Shown piece by piece: positions 37,345 to 48,280 of a stretch of 64,000 nucleotides of DNA. The notes below the pieces were generated by a model. That model was not told the origin of the DNA. It did no database searches and saw only the letters and a program-made list of their open reading frames with translations. The DNA comes from Vibrio ziniensis (GTDB lineage: Bacteria; Pseudomonadota; Gammaproteobacteria; Enterobacterales; Vibrionaceae). The position numbers were made by a program, and so were the translations under genes. Position 1 is the stretch's first letter. Each line of letters starts with the position of its first letter. The stretch is from the NCBI RefSeq assembly GCF_011064285.1, contig NZ_CP049332.1, positions 868,001-932,000 of the forward strand, given 5' to 3'.

Positions 37345-38775
37345 ATGTTGAGACACTCAACACCTCCTCAGCCCAAAGCGACTTCACGGGCGAAATCACT
37401 CTATTTTATGACTTGGCGCTGGCATTTTTACGCTGGTCTGTTTGTTATCCCATTTATTCTAATTTTGTCGCTGACAGGATTGGTGATGTTGTTTGATGAC
37501 GAGATTGAACAAGCTCGCTATCAAGAGCTACTGATGGTGACGCCACAACATCATGAATTAGCTGTCTCCGCTCAAGTTGCAGCTGTTCAGCAGCGATTTC
37601 CAGATTATGCCATTACTCAGTTTATCCATGCGCAGGCTGATAACGTTGCCAATAAGGTATCCATTCGTTCTCCAGAGGGCGTCAATCTTTTCGCAACGGT
37701 AGATCCCTACACCGGACAAGTACTTGGCACCATCGATAGAAGCGAAAGCTGGTACTCATTGGCTAACGGCATTCACGCCACACTGTTGATTGGCGATTTG
37801 GGGGATTACTTAATCGAAATTGCAGCAAGTTTGGGCGTGCTGTTACTGGTGACGGGCTTGTACTTGTGGTGGCCGAGAGATAATGCATCGAAAGCGGGAT
37901 TCTTGAAGTTAAGGGCGAGCCAAGGTGTGCGGATTTTTATGCGCGATTTACATGCAAACCTTGGCGGTGTGTTATCGATTGTTTTGCTGTTTTTCCTGAT
38001 CTCAGGTCTCTCGTGGACAGGGATTTGGGGTAAAACATTGGTTCAAGCTTGGAACACATTTCCGACTTACTATACGTGGGGAGAACAGCCCGAATCGGCA
38101 TTGACACATGCGAGTCTTAACCATGGTAATGAAGAAGAGATGCCGTGGAACTTAGAGCTTGCACCAATGCCAGAGTCCAATGCTGCGCATGATCATTCTG
38201 CAATGGATATGGCAATGCCCGAGATGTCCCATGGTTCAATCAGTGTTGACAAGATTGTAGCTAAAGCAGAAGAGCTTGGTTTCACACAATACCGTATCTA
38301 TTTCCCGAATGGAGATAAGGGCGTTTACACGGTGGCTGCTAACACCATGGCTGGTGATATTACTGACCCGAGAAATGATCGTACTTCCCATTTCGACCAG
38401 TACTCCGGTAAGTTACTTGTGGACGTCACTTGGGCGGATTACAACTTGTATGCTAAAGCAATGGCAGCGGGCGTTTCTTTGCATCAAGGCGATCTCAGTT
38501 CTCTCAATAAAGGGTTAAACGTGTTCTTTTGTATCGCTTTTATCGCGATATCTATTACCGGTGTTGTGATGTGGTGGATTCGTCGACCTTCAGGAAAAGC
38601 AGCGTTAGGTGTGCCACCTCGTTTCGCAACCAATGGCATTTGGAAAGCAGGTTTAGTAACTCTGATTGCTTTAGCGATTCTCTTCCCACTAGGAGGCGTT
38701 ACCATCATTGCAACCTTGATTCTTGATTGGTTGCTGTTTAGTCGAGTTGAGAAGTTACGTTTAGCACTGCGTTAA
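37345..38775 (+). CDS. PepSY-associated membrane protein with His/Met-rich loop
   Basis: This 476-residue inner-membrane protein has the PepSY-TM layout: WRWHFYAGLFVIPFILILSLTGLVMLF near residue 27, a PepSY periplasmic domain, ASLGVLLLVTGLYLWWPRD near 165, MRDLHANLGGVLSIVLLFFLISGLSW near 200, and a last helix pair (CIAFIAISITGVVMWW). The conserved HFYAG and DLHANLG His residues are the ones often proposed as heme ligands. A central loop (near 275-300) has the run AAHDHSAMDMAMPEMSHG, rich in His and Met, suggestive of metal binding. The upstream Fur box fits a PiuB-like role in iron/siderophore handling, perhaps ferric reduction. AAGGAAAG precedes the ATG. Confidence 0.82.
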   Translation: MLRHSTPPQPKATSRAKSLYFMTWRWHFYAGLFVIPFILILSLTGLVMLFDDEIEQARYQELLMVTPQHHELAVSAQVAAVQQRFPDYAITQFIHAQADNVANKVSIRSPEGVNLFATVDPYTGQVLGTIDRSESWYSLANGIHATLLIGDLGDYLIEIAASLGVLLLVTGLYLWWPRDNASKAGFLKLRASQGVRIFMRDLHANLGGVLSIVLLFFLISGLSWTGIWGKTLVQAWNTFPTYYTWGEQPESALTHASLNHGNEEEMPWNLELAPMPESNAAHDHSAMDMAMPEMSHGSISVDKIVAKAEELGFTQYRIYFPNGDKGVYTVAANTMAGDITDPRNDRTSHFDQYSGKLLVDVTWADYNLYAKAMAAGVSLHQGDLSSLNKGLNVFFCIAFIAISITGVVMWWIRRPSGKAALGVPPRFATNGIWKAGLVTLIALAILFPLGGVTIIATLILDWLLFSRVEKLRLALR

Positions 38776-38802
38776 GCCGCTAAACCCAAAAACTAAACAA
38801 TA

Positions 38803-38830
38803 AAAAAGGTCAGAGTGTTCTGACCTTTTT
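38803..38830. terminator. bidirectional terminator between the PepSY gene and mgtE
   Basis: A perfect 12-bp stem (AAAAAGGTCAGA with its complement) and the loop GTGT lie between two convergent genes. A and T tracts serve both directions. Confidence 0.88.
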
Positions 38831-38848
38831 ACTTTTTAAAAGCGTTTT

Positions 38849-40198
38849 TTACAGCATGACAAGGCTGGCTGTACCTAAGAATGCAAAGAATCCAACCACA
38901 TCAGTAACCGTGGTCAAAATTACCGAACCCGCTAGCGCAGGGTCTAATTCAAATTTGTCGAGAATAATCGGAATCAGCACGCCGAAAAACGCCGCAGTGA
39001 CGATGTTTACCACAATCGCCAATGCGATGGTTCCACCAATAAGCGGTGACTGGAACCATAACGCCGCGATGGCGCCGATGATCAACGCCCATAGCAATCC
39101 GTTAATAGAGCCGATTCCTATTTCATTTTTCAGTAATGCGAGACGGTTACCGACAGTGATCTGATTGAGCGCCATTGCTCGAACCATCAATGTCAGTGTT
39201 TGACTGCCCGCAATACCACCCATCGAAGCAACGATAGGCATCAATACCGCTAACGCCACCACTTCGGAGATAACATTTTCAAACATACCGATAGTGATTG
39301 AAGCTAATATCGCGGTGACTAAGTTTATGCCTAACCAAACCCCACGACGCTTAGAACTTCGCACTATAGGAGCGAAAAGGTCATCGCCTTCGTCCATACC
39401 GGTACCCGCCATCAAGCGAGCTTCGTAAATTTCCCGTTGCGTGCCCAGTGCAAACTGCCAGTTGATAATCCCAACTAAGGTACCATCATTATTGACGACC
39501 GGTACCATAGGAAGCGTTGCATGTTCTAGCATTTCAACACCTTCAGATAACGTCAAATGAGCGTTAATAAGCGTAATGTCTTCCAATACTAATGTCTTAA
39601 CGCGTTCCGTTGTTTCAGCCAACAAAATGTCACTGTAAGCAACTACACCGATGAGCTTTTTCTTTTTGTTGATCAGATAAATGTATTGAGGCGACTCGTA
39701 GTGATATTTCTCCAGTAACATCTTTGCACGAGCAACGGTGATGCTAAAAGGTAGGGTATACACTTTACGATCAGCCCAGTGACCGATTTCGTCATCAGCA
39801 AACTCGTTTGCTTGGTCATAGAGTTCCAGTTCGTCGCGACTGATTAAACGCAGTGCTTCCGTGACAATCTCATCGGGAAGAGAGTCTTCCCATTCGATAA
39901 GAGATAAGTTGTCCAGCTTCGCAAGTGTTAGTTTTAACTCTATTTCTGAAAGACTTTTAATAACCGAAATACGTACGTCCGCACGCATCTCAGTTAACAC
40001 GTCAATATGCATTTCCAGTGGCAAGCTTCGCCACATTCTGACACGTTGCTCGACAGGGAAGGCTTCGAGAATAAGAGCAACAGAGCCTGAATCTAAAACG
40101 TTTTCAACCAATTCACTTAAAAGGCTAATTTGCTGCTGGTCATCATCTGCTTTTGCCAGCATTTCAATGTGTTGTGCTAAGTCTTGATATTCGCTCAA
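38849..40198 (-). CDS. mgtE: magnesium transporter MgtE
   Basis: About 449 residues. It has an N-terminal helical domain (residues 1-125), paired CBS domains (about 130-255, with IYLINKKKKLIGVVAYSDI and VPVVNNDGTLVGIINW) and five membrane helices. The pore-lining helix contains the TTVTDVVGFFAFLG segment whose Asp is the Mg2+-coordinating residue of the family. The conserved GxxGxQ site reads GIAGSQ. The CBS/N domain closes the pore when cytosolic Mg2+ is high. No ATG fits. TTG at 40198 is preceded by GGAG at 7 nt, whereas TTG 40219 has no ribosome site. Confidence 0.88.
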   Translation of the reverse strand: MSEYQDLAQHIEMLAKADDDQQQISLLSELVENVLDSGSVALILEAFPVEQRVRMWRSLPLEMHIDVLTEMRADVRISVIKSLSEIELKLTLAKLDNLSLIEWEDSLPDEIVTEALRLISRDELELYDQANEFADDEIGHWADRKVYTLPFSITVARAKMLLEKYHYESPQYIYLINKKKKLIGVVAYSDILLAETTERVKTLVLEDITLINAHLTLSEGVEMLEHATLPMVPVVNNDGTLVGIINWQFALGTQREIYEARLMAGTGMDEGDDLFAPIVRSSKRRGVWLGINLVTAILASITIGMFENVISEVVALAVLMPIVASMGGIAGSQTLTLMVRAMALNQITVGNRLALLKNEIGIGSINGLLWALIIGAIAALWFQSPLIGGTIALAIVVNIVTAAFFGVLIPIILDKFELDPALAGSVILTTVTDVVGFFAFLGTASLVML

Positions 40199-40465
40199 CG
40201 TGTAACTCCGATTAGCCAAGGTTGTAAAGAGTATTTTAATACCGTGATGGTGTTGACAACGTATGGTTTTGACGTGCTCTCAAATTATAGATACGTCTGC
40301 ATATGCCGCCGTGTTCCTAGCGTGGTTAACTTATCATATTCTTTTTATGAGCATGGCTATTTTTGGAGTCCGTTCGGTATAAATTTATGTGTAAGTGCTT
40401 AAAAAATGGGCTTCTATGTAAAATTAGTACACTTGACTAACAATAGTGTTTCAATTTTAACGCTG

Positions 40466-40948
40466 TTAAGTGAAATGAATGTTTTCCGAGCCTAACGCGA
40501 TCAGTAAGTCTTCTGGCGGTATTTCAGCAGAATTCATCATGCGGGAAACGCGTTGCAGCGAAGAAAGAATTTGCGTTTGTTCCCACTGATCTAACGCTTG
40601 AAATTGTTCAATGAAATCATCTTGTAGCAACTGTGGAGCTTGTTGCAAAATACGCTCACCTTGTTGGGTGATGACCGCGTGAACTTTCCTCTTGTCTTTC
40701 GTATCTCGCTCTCTTTGGATGAATCCTCGTTTCTCTAGCCGATCAAGAATGCTGGTGGCCGTCGCCTGACTCATATTGCTGATATGGGAAAGTTGGCTCA
40801 GCGTAAATTTGGGAGAAGCCTGAATGGTTCTCATCAATAACAGCTGCGGACTGGTTAAACCGAAGTTCTTGTTCAACTGCTTGGAGTGTAAGTCTATAGC
40901 ACGAACGATTTGTCGGATGCTGACTAAGACTTCATCGTGGGTATTCAA
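40466..40948 (-). CDS. MarR-family transcriptional regulator
   Basis: This 160-residue winged-helix regulator is shown by LNKNFGLTSPQLLLMRTIQ, the recognition region LSQLSHISNMSQATATSILDRLEKRGFI near 55-85 and the wing RERDTKDKRKVHAVI near 90. The start is TTG at 40948 with a near-perfect AGGAGG 5 nt upstream. It lies after the proVWX genes in the same direction but is separated by a hairpin terminator. Context suggests control of osmolyte genes. In Vibrio the MarR-type protein CosR has such a role (known), but orthology is not established. Confidence 0.82.
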   Translation of the reverse strand: MNTHDEVLVSIRQIVRAIDLHSKQLNKNFGLTSPQLLLMRTIQASPKFTLSQLSHISNMSQATATSILDRLEKRGFIQRERDTKDKRKVHAVITQQGERILQQAPQLLQDDFIEQFQALDQWEQTQILSSLQRVSRMMNSAEIPPEDLLIALGSENIHFT

Positions 40949-40974
40949 ATAAACCTCCTATTGTCGCAGTTGTT

Positions 40975-41008
40975 AAAAAGGGCAGCTAACTGCACTGCTG
41001 CCCTTAAC
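40975..41008 (-). terminator. terminator between proX and the marR-type gene
   Basis: On the minus strand, the stem GGGCAGC/GCTGCCC is flanked by GTTAA and followed by five T. It should end or attenuate the proVWX transcript before the regulator gene. Confidence 0.75.
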
Positions 41009-41019
41009 AGTATCGGTAA

Positions 41020-42027
41020 TTACATCGCCGCTTTTTTAGCGGTTTCTATCCATGAATCAAACAACTTCTGATTAGCCTTAATCCAACCATTGGCATGGGC
41101 TTCAATGTCTTTTGCTGAATTGTGACCTTGACTCATCATCATGTTTTCGGCGCTGACATCATTGATGTTGAGCTTCATGATTTCAAACAATTTCGCAGCA
41201 GCAGGGTTTGCTTCAGCAAACTTTTTGTTCGCCACAATTTTCATTGAATTCATTTCAAAGCCATAGTTTTTACCGTTTGGTAAAGCCGTATCTACATTCA
41301 AGCGTTCACCCGGTAGTGAAGAGAATGGAACTTCAAGCCAAACAACATCTTTGCCAGGTACCAAGACACCACTTACCCAGTATGGTGTCCATGTGTAATA
41401 CAAAATGGACTCTCCTTTTTTGTAGCGGGAGATAGTGTCAGCAATAATTGCCGCATAGTTACCTTGGTTATGAGTAATTGTGTCACGCAAACCAAACGCA
41501 TCCATCTGGTGTTCAATAACGCCTTCACAGCCCCAACCGGGATTACAGCCGGTTAAATCAGCTTTGCCATCGTCATTGGCATCAAATAGCTTGGCAATTT
41601 TAGGGTCCTTGAGTTGCTCGATATTGGTAATGTTATATTGCTCTGCGGTCTTTTTATCGATCAGATAACCTTGAGCAGCACCCGAGATATAGTTGCCTTT
41701 ACGGTAGAACTTATCGTACCCGCCAGAGGCTTCGAATTTATCATCATGTAAGGGTTGCCAGTTAACCGCTAAATAGGTGGCATCACCTTCAGCAATTGAA
41801 GTGTAGCCGACGTTGTAGTCCACTTCTTTGGATGGCTTGACGTCGTAACCCAACGCTTCCATTGCTTTGTTAACGATTAACGTTTGGAATGTTTCTTCCG
41901 CGACTGTTGATTGTACTGGTTGGACTGAAATGCCTTCACCTGGCAAAGATGCGGCATATGCGGATGCGCCCACTATAGAGCTCATAGCTATGCTGCTGGA
42001 TAATAAAGTCTTCCATGTCAATTTCAT
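41020..42027 (-). CDS. proX: glycine betaine/proline ABC transporter, periplasmic binding protein
   Basis: This 335-residue precursor has a signal peptide ([21 protein letters not shown]). The mature part has the class II ProX pattern [21 protein letters not shown], then [19 protein letters not shown] near 155, where the paired Cys are a ProX hallmark, and [22 protein letters not shown] near 215, whose aromatic residues contact betaine in this family. It overlaps proW by 4 nt (ATGA). Confidence 0.93.
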   Translation of the reverse strand: MKLTWKTLLSSSIAMSSIVGASAYAASLPGEGISVQPVQSTVAEETFQTLIVNKAMEALGYDVKPSKEVDYNVGYTSIAEGDATYLAVNWQPLHDDKFEASGGYDKFYRKGNYISGAAQGYLIDKKTAEQYNITNIEQLKDPKIAKLFDANDDGKADLTGCNPGWGCEGVIEHQMDAFGLRDTITHNQGNYAAIIADTISRYKKGESILYYTWTPYWVSGVLVPGKDVVWLEVPFSSLPGERLNVDTALPNGKNYGFEMNSMKIVANKKFAEANPAAAKLFEIMKLNINDVSAENMMMSQGHNSAKDIEAHANGWIKANQKLFDSWIETAKKAAM

Positions 42028-43142
42028 TTCTGTTCTCCTAGTTTTTTATTTCCTTCGGTATGGGTCAGTTTCTGTTTAATGCGATATACAAAAGAGGCTG
42101 GGCCTTTTTGATACCAGTGAGTTCGTGATTTGCGACTTTCGCTGCCAATTTTCTGTGTGATGCGGTCAAGAAGGATGGCAAGGATAACAATGCCCAATCC
42201 TCCCACTGCCGCGAGTCCCATATCTAAACGCCCAATGCCACGAAGTACCATCTGACCTAGTCCTCCCACCGCAATCATTGAAGCAATCACCACCATCGAC
42301 AGCGACAACATCAGTGTTTGGTTAATACCAGCCATTATGGTTGGCATAGCAAGCGGTAACTGGATTCGATACAGCATTTGTTTCGGGCTAGCACCAAAGG
42401 CGTGTCCAGCTTCGATGAGTTCATCGGGCACCTGCTGAATACCCAGTATGGTCAAACGAACAATCGGCGGCAGGGCGAAAATAATGGTCACGACAACACC
42501 CGGTACATTACCGATGCCAAACAACATCACAATCGGTACTAAATAAACGAATGCAGGGGTTGTCTGCATGGCGTCCAACATCGGACGAATGATTTTTGCG
42601 GCAGTATTACTTCGTGCCAGCCATATTCCCAATGGCAAACCGATTAACAGACAGAAGAAGACTGACGTTAATACCAACGCAAGTGTGACCATCGCTTCGT
42701 CCCATGCACCGATAAAGCCGATAGCCAGCAGTGACAACAAAGAGCTGATACCTAAACGTGGACCGGCAAACTGCCACGCTAGTAAAAAGAGTATGAGCAG
42801 CATAAACGGCGCCGGTGTTGAAACGAGTGCCCCTTCAAATGAACTCAAAATGAAGTCAATCGGTACTCTGATGGCTTGAAAAATGGGGCGACCATGTGTC
42901 ACAAGCCAGTTAAGCGCTGTTTCTACCCAGTGATCGAATGGGATAACGGCGTCTTTGAATGGGTGTAACCAGTCAAATGATTCGGGTTGTACTTGGGCGG
43001 TGTTCAACCACTCACTTGTTGAAGATGTTGCATTGCTCGCAGTGGACCAAGGGTCGCTGTTTGCAGCATCATTTGCGGTTTGTGCTGCTGAACTCCATGG
43101 ATCTGCAGATTGTGGAGCGCTAGAAACGTTTTCTGTAGCCAT
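42024..43142 (-). CDS. proW: glycine betaine/proline ABC transporter, permease
   Basis: This 372-residue permease has a long N-terminal tail, as in enteric ProW, here low-complexity and containing two DPWS(S/T)A repeats (residues 15-40). The membrane domain carries the EAA loop [20 protein letters not shown] near residue 255, which docks to ProV. A C-terminal charged tail follows. It starts 1 nt after the proV stop and overlaps proX by 4 nt, so the three genes are translationally coupled. Confidence 0.93.
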   Translation of the reverse strand: MATENVSSAPQSADPWSSAAQTANDAANSDPWSTASNATSSTSEWLNTAQVQPESFDWLHPFKDAVIPFDHWVETALNWLVTHGRPIFQAIRVPIDFILSSFEGALVSTPAPFMLLILFLLAWQFAGPRLGISSLLSLLAIGFIGAWDEAMVTLALVLTSVFFCLLIGLPLGIWLARSNTAAKIIRPMLDAMQTTPAFVYLVPIVMLFGIGNVPGVVVTIIFALPPIVRLTILGIQQVPDELIEAGHAFGASPKQMLYRIQLPLAMPTIMAGINQTLMLSLSMVVIASMIAVGGLGQMVLRGIGRLDMGLAAVGGLGIVILAILLDRITQKIGSESRKSRTHWYQKGPASFVYRIKQKLTHTEGNKKLGEQK

Positions 43143-43143
43143 G

Positions 43144-44331
43144 TTATTCCCTGTCTAAAGTTTGAAGTAAGCGAGATTTGGTAATGACACCAAAATACTG
43201 TCCTTGATCATCGACGACTGGCACGGCATACGGCACTTCAGCCACTTGGCTGATGAGATCTCCGACGGAAACATCGGGATGTATCGTAATGGTGTCAGCG
43301 AGAAGGGCGCTGCTCAGTGAGCGCTGTTCTTTTTTTGCTTCATTTAAACTGTTGATTGAAACAATGCCGCTATATTTATTGGCTCTATCAACGACGATGC
43401 CGAAGTCGCGATCGTTGTCCATCAGCAGTTGCAAAGCAGCAGCAGGACCTTCGTTGTCGTGCTTCTTGAAAACAGCAGCTGGTTTTTTACGAGCAATATC
43501 TTTAGCGCTAAATACCGATGCAACATTGACACCTCGAAAGAAGGAACTGACATAGTCGTTTGCTGGGTTATGCAGAATTTCATCAGGCGAGCCTACTTGC
43601 ACTACGATGCCGTCTTGCATAATGGCAATACGATCACCGATACGCATGGCTTCATCTAAATCGTGTGAGATAAAGACAATGGTTCGCTTATCGTCGTTTT
43701 GCAGACGAATCAGCTCATCTTGCATTTCAGCTCTTATCAATGGGTCTAAAGCTGAAAAGGCTTCATCCATCAATAGAATATCTGGGTCATTGGCTAGAGC
43801 GCGAGCAAGACCCACTCGTTGCTTCATCCCTCCAGAGAGCTCGTCAGGGTATGAGTTGCAATAAGTATCCAATCCAACACGTTCCAGCGCATTTTTTGCA
43901 CTCTCGTGTCGAATTGATTTGTCAATACCTGCTAATTCAAGCCCGAATGCAGTATTTTCTAGCACTGTCATATGCGGCATGAGAGCGAAATTTTGAAAAA
44001 CCATCGAGATGTTTTGACGACGAACTAATCGCAATTCTTGCTCTGAGATATTTGCAATGTCTTTGTTTTTGATGAACACATTGCCTTTGGTTGGTTCAAT
44101 TAATCTGTTGAGCAACCTTACTAAAGTGGATTTTCCAGAGCCGGACAAGCCCATAATGACGAAGATTTCACCTTCGTTAACGTTAAGGGAAACGTCTTTG
44201 ACGCCAACAGTGAGACCAGTTTGTTCAAAAATTTGATCTTTCGTTAACCCTTTTTCTATCAGAGAGAACGCTTCATCTGGTGAGTCGCCAAATACTTTGT
44301 AGAGGTTTCTTACCTCCAGCATGGTAGACAT
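43144..44331 (-). CDS. proV: glycine betaine/proline ABC transporter, ATP-binding protein
   Basis: About 395 residues. The ATPase has Walker [18 protein letters not shown] near residue 60, signature [15 protein letters not shown] near 165, Walker [15 protein letters not shown] near 185 and the switch His in [10 protein letters not shown]. The C-terminal third has paired CBS domains (residues about 280-395), which act as ionic-strength or nucleotide sensors in the OpuA/ProV class. The ATG at 44331 follows AAGGA at 9 nt. First gene of the operon. Confidence 0.94.
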   Translation of the reverse strand: MSTMLEVRNLYKVFGDSPDEAFSLIEKGLTKDQIFEQTGLTVGVKDVSLNVNEGEIFVIMGLSGSGKSTLVRLLNRLIEPTKGNVFIKNKDIANISEQELRLVRRQNISMVFQNFALMPHMTVLENTAFGLELAGIDKSIRHESAKNALERVGLDTYCNSYPDELSGGMKQRVGLARALANDPDILLMDEAFSALDPLIRAEMQDELIRLQNDDKRTIVFISHDLDEAMRIGDRIAIMQDGIVVQVGSPDEILHNPANDYVSSFFRGVNVASVFSAKDIARKKPAAVFKKHDNEGPAAALQLLMDNDRDFGIVVDRANKYSGIVSINSLNEAKKEQRSLSSALLADTITIHPDVSVGDLISQVAEVPYAVPVVDDQGQYFGVITKSRLLQTLDRE

Positions 44332-44820
44332 GATTTTCATCCTTGTTACTTAACTATTTAGGCGTAAATATCGAAATATTTATTAGTACACTAATTATTA
44401 CTTTGGTGAATATCAAGGGTGTGAATGGTTTTGTGTAAGTGTTTTTAATTCATATATCTGTTATTAAAGGGGAAAATAAAGTAATTATTTTTTAAATATG
44501 ATTTGAGTAGAAATGTTTTGTATGGAAATTATCTGGCCGTAAAGGTAGAGTGTAACAGTTAGAAATTGAGTGAGTTTCGACCGAAAGAGAAGGCTGGTTT
44601 TAGATCAGGAAATATTGAAATTGGAGACTTTTGAAACAACAAATTTGCGTTTTTTTTACTAACATTTATCAGGTGTGTAGAAACAATAAAAGTTTGTCTT
44701 AACGACAAATTATTATGATTAGACACACCCCCTAATTTGTCCGATAAAGCGCGTGACATTTAGGGTGTCAGGTGTGGCTCTCGAAGCCACTTCATTCTCT
44801 CTTAGTGTGTGAGATTAAAT
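44332..44820. promoter_or_regulatory. 489-bp divergent region between proV and speA
   Basis: AT-rich near proV (44332-44520), with no credible gene. The speA side carries two successive hairpins: TGACA/TGTCA (44754-44770) and GTGGCT/AGCCAC (44774-44790). In addition, ACACCCCCTAA (44725-44735) could pair with TTTAGGGTGT (44759-44768). These mutually exclusive folds in the probable speA leader suggest regulated translation or termination, although no T tract follows. Confidence 0.45.
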
Positions 44821-46731
44821 GTGGAACAATCATCTAAATTAGATCGCGTACGTGCTGATTATAACGTTCATTATTGGAGCCAAGGTTTCTTCGGAATAGA
44901 TAACCATGGTGAAGTCTATGTGTCACCAAGGAAAGATGGCCAATATCAAACGCAATTGAGTTCAATTGTGAGTCAGCTAGAAACACGCGGTTTGAATTTA
45001 CCGGTGCTTGTTCGTTTTCCTCAAATCCTGCATCAACGTGTTCACAACATTTGTGACGCATTCAATCAGGCAATTGAAGAATACGATTACCCAAACAAAT
45101 ACCTGCTGGTTTACCCAATCAAGGTTAACCAACAGCGTGAAGTTGTTGATGAAATTCTAGCGAGCCAAGCTCAGTTAGAGACTAAACAACTGGGTTTGGA
45201 AGCGGGCAGTAAGCCAGAATTATTAGCAGTACTTGCAATGGCGCAACAAGCAAGTTCTGTCATTGTTTGTAACGGTTATAAAGACCGTGAGTACATGCGT
45301 CTTGCGCTGATCGGCGAAAAGCTTGGTCACAAAGTATTTATCGTATTAGAAAAGCTTTCTGAGCTTGATTTAGTACTGAAAGAAGCAAAAAGCTTAGGTG
45401 TTAAACCTCGCTTAGGTATCCGTATTCGTCTTGCATCACAAGGTGCGGGTAAATGGCAATCAAGTGGCGGTGAAAAATCTAAGTTCGGTTTGGCAGCAGC
45501 ACAGGTGCTGTCTGTTATTGAACGTTTGAAAGCAGAAGATCAGCTTGATGCGCTACAACTTGTGCATTTCCACTTAGGTTCGCAAATGGCGAACATTCGC
45601 GACGTGCGTAACGGTGTAAACGAGTCGGCTCGTTTCTACTGTGAACTTCGTGAATTGGGTGCAGGCATTCAGTACTTTGACGTGGGTGGTGGTTTGGCTG
45701 TCGACTACGACGGTACTCGTAGCCAGTCTTCCAACTCAATGAACTATGGTTTGGCTGAGTATGCTCGCAACATCGTGAGCACTGTGAGTGATGTATGTAA
45801 CTTATACAATCAACCAAAGCCAACCATTATTTCGGAATCAGGTCGTTCGGTGACTGCGCACCACGCCGTTCTAATTACCAACGTAATTGGTACGGAAGGT
45901 TACTCGCCAGAGGCGATTGTTGAACCAGAAGCGGATGCACCAACGCTACTACAGAACATGTGGCGTAGTTGGGAAACGTTGAATGATGATACTGATGCGC
46001 GTGCGTTGATCGAAATTTATAACGATACGCAAAGTGATCTCAATGAAGCACATACGCTGTTCTCAACAGGCGTAATTAATCTGCAACACCGTGCTTGGGT
46101 AGAACAGCTTTCTCTACGTATTTATCATGAACTACGCATGAAAATGAGTGCGAAAAACCGTTTCCACCGTCCGATTTTGGACCAGTTGCAAGATCGCTTG
46201 GCGGACAAGTTCTTCGTCAACTTCTCACTGTTCCAATCGTTACCAGATGCATGGGGTATCGATCAGGTATTCCCAGTTCTGCCTCTGTCTAACTTGCAGA
46301 ATGTGGAAGACCGTCGTGCAGTTATGTTGGATATTACTTGTGACTCAGACGGTGCGGTTGAGCAGTACGTTGAAGGTCAGGGTATTGAAACAACGCTGCC
46401 AGTACCAGCGTGGTCAAAAGATACGTCTTACCTAATGGGCTTTTTCCTAGTGGGAGCATACCAAGAGATCCTTGGTGATATGCATAACCTGTTTGGTGAT
46501 ACTCATAGTGCTGTAGTGAACATTACAGACGAAGGCGAATCACAAATCACTTTCATCAACGAAGGTGACACGGTTGAAGATATGATGCGTTACGTGCATA
46601 TCGACGTAGACGCAATTAGAGCTAATTACCGCCAGTTGGTGTCTCAGCGTGTTGCTGACCACGAGCAGCAAGAAGTATTAGCTGAATTAGAGCATGGTTT
46701 AAATGGTTACACCTATTTGGAGGATTTTTAA
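44821..46731 (+). CDS. speA: biosynthetic arginine decarboxylase
   Basis: This fold III PLP enzyme of about 636 residues decarboxylates arginine to agmatine. The PLP Lys is in [13 protein letters not shown] near residue 100. [27 protein letters not shown] near 225, the HFHLGSQM block near 255, [13 protein letters not shown] near 290 and [13 protein letters not shown] near 345 are conserved. A GTG at 44821 is chosen (GAG 7 nt upstream). GTG 44809 is possible. speB starts directly after the stop, so agmatine is passed to agmatinase in the putrescine route. Confidence 0.93.
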   Translation: MEQSSKLDRVRADYNVHYWSQGFFGIDNHGEVYVSPRKDGQYQTQLSSIVSQLETRGLNLPVLVRFPQILHQRVHNICDAFNQAIEEYDYPNKYLLVYPIKVNQQREVVDEILASQAQLETKQLGLEAGSKPELLAVLAMAQQASSVIVCNGYKDREYMRLALIGEKLGHKVFIVLEKLSELDLVLKEAKSLGVKPRLGIRIRLASQGAGKWQSSGGEKSKFGLAAAQVLSVIERLKAEDQLDALQLVHFHLGSQMANIRDVRNGVNESARFYCELRELGAGIQYFDVGGGLAVDYDGTRSQSSNSMNYGLAEYARNIVSTVSDVCNLYNQPKPTIISESGRSVTAHHAVLITNVIGTEGYSPEAIVEPEADAPTLLQNMWRSWETLNDDTDARALIEIYNDTQSDLNEAHTLFSTGVINLQHRAWVEQLSLRIYHELRMKMSAKNRFHRPILDQLQDRLADKFFVNFSLFQSLPDAWGIDQVFPVLPLSNLQNVEDRRAVMLDITCDSDGAVEQYVEGQGIETTLPVPAWSKDTSYLMGFFLVGAYQEILGDMHNLFGDTHSAVVNITDEGESQITFINEGDTVEDMMRYVHIDVDAIRANYRQLVSQRVADHEQQEVLAELEHGLNGYTYLEDF

Positions 46732-47658
46732 ATGAATGATTTGTTTACTAAAACGGATTATTCATTGTATTCAAATGCAATGACGTTCCTTCGCCAGCCG
46801 TACCAGAGAGATCCGCTAGAATCGGATGCTGATGTTGTGGTGTTAGGCGTGCCTTTGGATATGGCGACTTCTGGTCGACCTGGTGCTCGTATGGGACCAG
46901 ACGCGATTCGTCGCGCCTCAGTTAACTTAGCGTGGGAAGGCAAAAAATTCCCATGGGATTTTAATCTATTCAAACGTATTAAGTTAGTGGATGCTGGTGA
47001 CTTAGTATTTGACTGTGGTGATGCGGAAGACTTCACCTACCGCCTAGAAGCGGCGACCAGTGAAATTCTAAAAAGTGGCAAAACTATGTTGGCATTGGGT
47101 GGTGATCACTTCATCACTCTGCCAATCCTACGTGCTTATGCGAAACACTACGGTGAAATGGCGTTGATCCACTTTGATGCCCACACTGATACTTATGCTA
47201 ATGGCAGTTCGTATGACCACGGCACTATGTTCTATCATGCGCCGAAAGAGGGGCTGATCTCTGCTCGTCACTCAGTTCAAGTGGGTATCCGCACTGAGTA
47301 CAAACAGGAAGGTCACGGCTTCAATGTTATCAACGCGATGCAAGCGAACGATATGTCTGCGGACGAAATCGTAGAGCAAATTCGTGGAATCGTTGGCGAC
47401 AAGCCAGTGTACCTAACATTCGATATTGACTGTTTAGACCCAGCATTCGCACCGGGTACAGGTACACCAGTATGCGGCGGTTTAACTTCAGACAAAATTC
47501 TGAAGATTATCCGCGCACTGAAAGGTATTAACCTGATCGGTATGGATGTGGTAGAAGTGTCTCCACCGTACGACCAAAGTGATCTGACTTCACTTGCTGG
47601 TGCGACAATTGCGCTAGAGCTACTTTACGTTTGGGCTTCAAATCCAGAGCGTGAATAA
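46732..47658 (+). CDS. speB: agmatinase
   Basis: This 308-residue ureohydrolase converts agmatine to putrescine and urea. The two-Mn2+ site is visible as GGDHFIT near 120, HFDAHTDT near 143 and [18 protein letters not shown] near 225. The ATG directly follows the speA stop codon, with GGAGGA inside the speA end as ribosome site, implying coupled translation. Confidence 0.96.
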   Translation: MNDLFTKTDYSLYSNAMTFLRQPYQRDPLESDADVVVLGVPLDMATSGRPGARMGPDAIRRASVNLAWEGKKFPWDFNLFKRIKLVDAGDLVFDCGDAEDFTYRLEAATSEILKSGKTMLALGGDHFITLPILRAYAKHYGEMALIHFDAHTDTYANGSSYDHGTMFYHAPKEGLISARHSVQVGIRTEYKQEGHGFNVINAMQANDMSADEIVEQIRGIVGDKPVYLTFDIDCLDPAFAPGTGTPVCGGLTSDKILKIIRALKGINLIGMDVVEVSPPYDQSDLTSLAGATIALELLYVWASNPERE

Positions 47659-47674
47659 ATCTAGTTCAGTGGAG

Positions 47675-47740
47675 TAGCTAAATGTACTTACATTTCTATA
47701 GTTACTCATATAGCTAAAAGTACTCCGTTAGCTAAAGCAC
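47675..47740 (+). repeat. three short imperfect direct repeats after speB
   Basis: TAGCTAAATGTACT (47675), TAGCTAAAAGTACT (47711) and TAGCTAAAGCAC (47729) lie between the speB stop and its terminator. The role is unknown. They may be degenerate repeats with no function. Confidence 0.4.
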
Positions 47741-47757
47741 CAGCAAAAACTACTGAG

Positions 47758-47781
47758 GCCGAGGGATGTGATTCTCTCGGC
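47758..47781 (+). terminator. terminator after speAB
   Basis: The stem GCCGAG/CTCGGC has a 12-nt loop, partly paired, and is followed by six T. It is the first strong terminator after speB. Confidence 0.8.
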
Positions 47782-47809
47782 TTTTTTATTTGGCGCGTCT
47801 CTTTAGAGA

Positions 47810-48280
47810 TCATTCAACAGGGAGATACAGACTCTGTTTTGGCGTATCTATCACTACGTTAGTTAAAACGCGGCGAATCTGGGGGAACTGCTCCATAATG
47901 TGCTCAATTAATCCATCGTAACTTTTGGCGTTTTCAGCGCAAATCACCAACATTAAATCAACGCTACCCGTGACGTAAAATACTTGCTGTATTGAGGGCT
48001 GGGTATCTGCCCAACGTTTGAATTTATTGATAACACTGTAATTGTCTCTACCAATTTCAATGCCGGCGATAAACGTCATTGGTTGCGTAGAAAGTTCGGA
48101 ATTGATGATCGCCACTTCCGATTGGATAGAACCTTCTTCTCTTAAACGCTTTATCCTTCTTTGCACTGCTGATGCAGACAAACCGACTTGTTCAGCAATG
48201 ACCTCACTCGCCATACGGCAGTTACTTTGCATCAATTCTAGAATTTTCTTATCGAAACTATCCAGAGTGGTTTCACCCAT
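47810..48280 (-). CDS. Lrp/AsnC-family transcriptional regulator
   Basis: This 156-residue protein has an N-terminal helix-turn-helix (DSFDKKILELMQSNCRMASEVIAEQVGLSASAVQRRIKRL, read in parts) and a C-terminal RAM amino-acid-binding domain (FYVTGSVDLMLVICAENAKSYDGLI). It is divergent from the PLP lyase gene and close to the amino-acid ABC genes, so it probably controls them in response to an amino acid. The ATG at 48280 follows GAGGAAG. Confidence 0.85.
   Translation of the reverse strand: MGETTLDSFDKKILELMQSNCRMASEVIAEQVGLSASAVQRRIKRLREEGSIQSEVAIINSELSTQPMTFIAGIEIGRDNYSVINKFKRWADTQPSIQQVFYVTGSVDLMLVICAENAKSYDGLIEHIMEQFPQIRRVLTNVVIDTPKQSLYLPVE

Noticed and set aside
40199..40465. Possible M-box magnesium riboswitch before mgtE
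   Set aside because: No conserved M-box segments were recognised in the 267-bp leader region, and the class is rare in this group.
44559..44759. 66-codon minus-strand frame between proV and speA
   Set aside because: No ribosome site and no domain. It overlaps the structured speA leader on the other strand.
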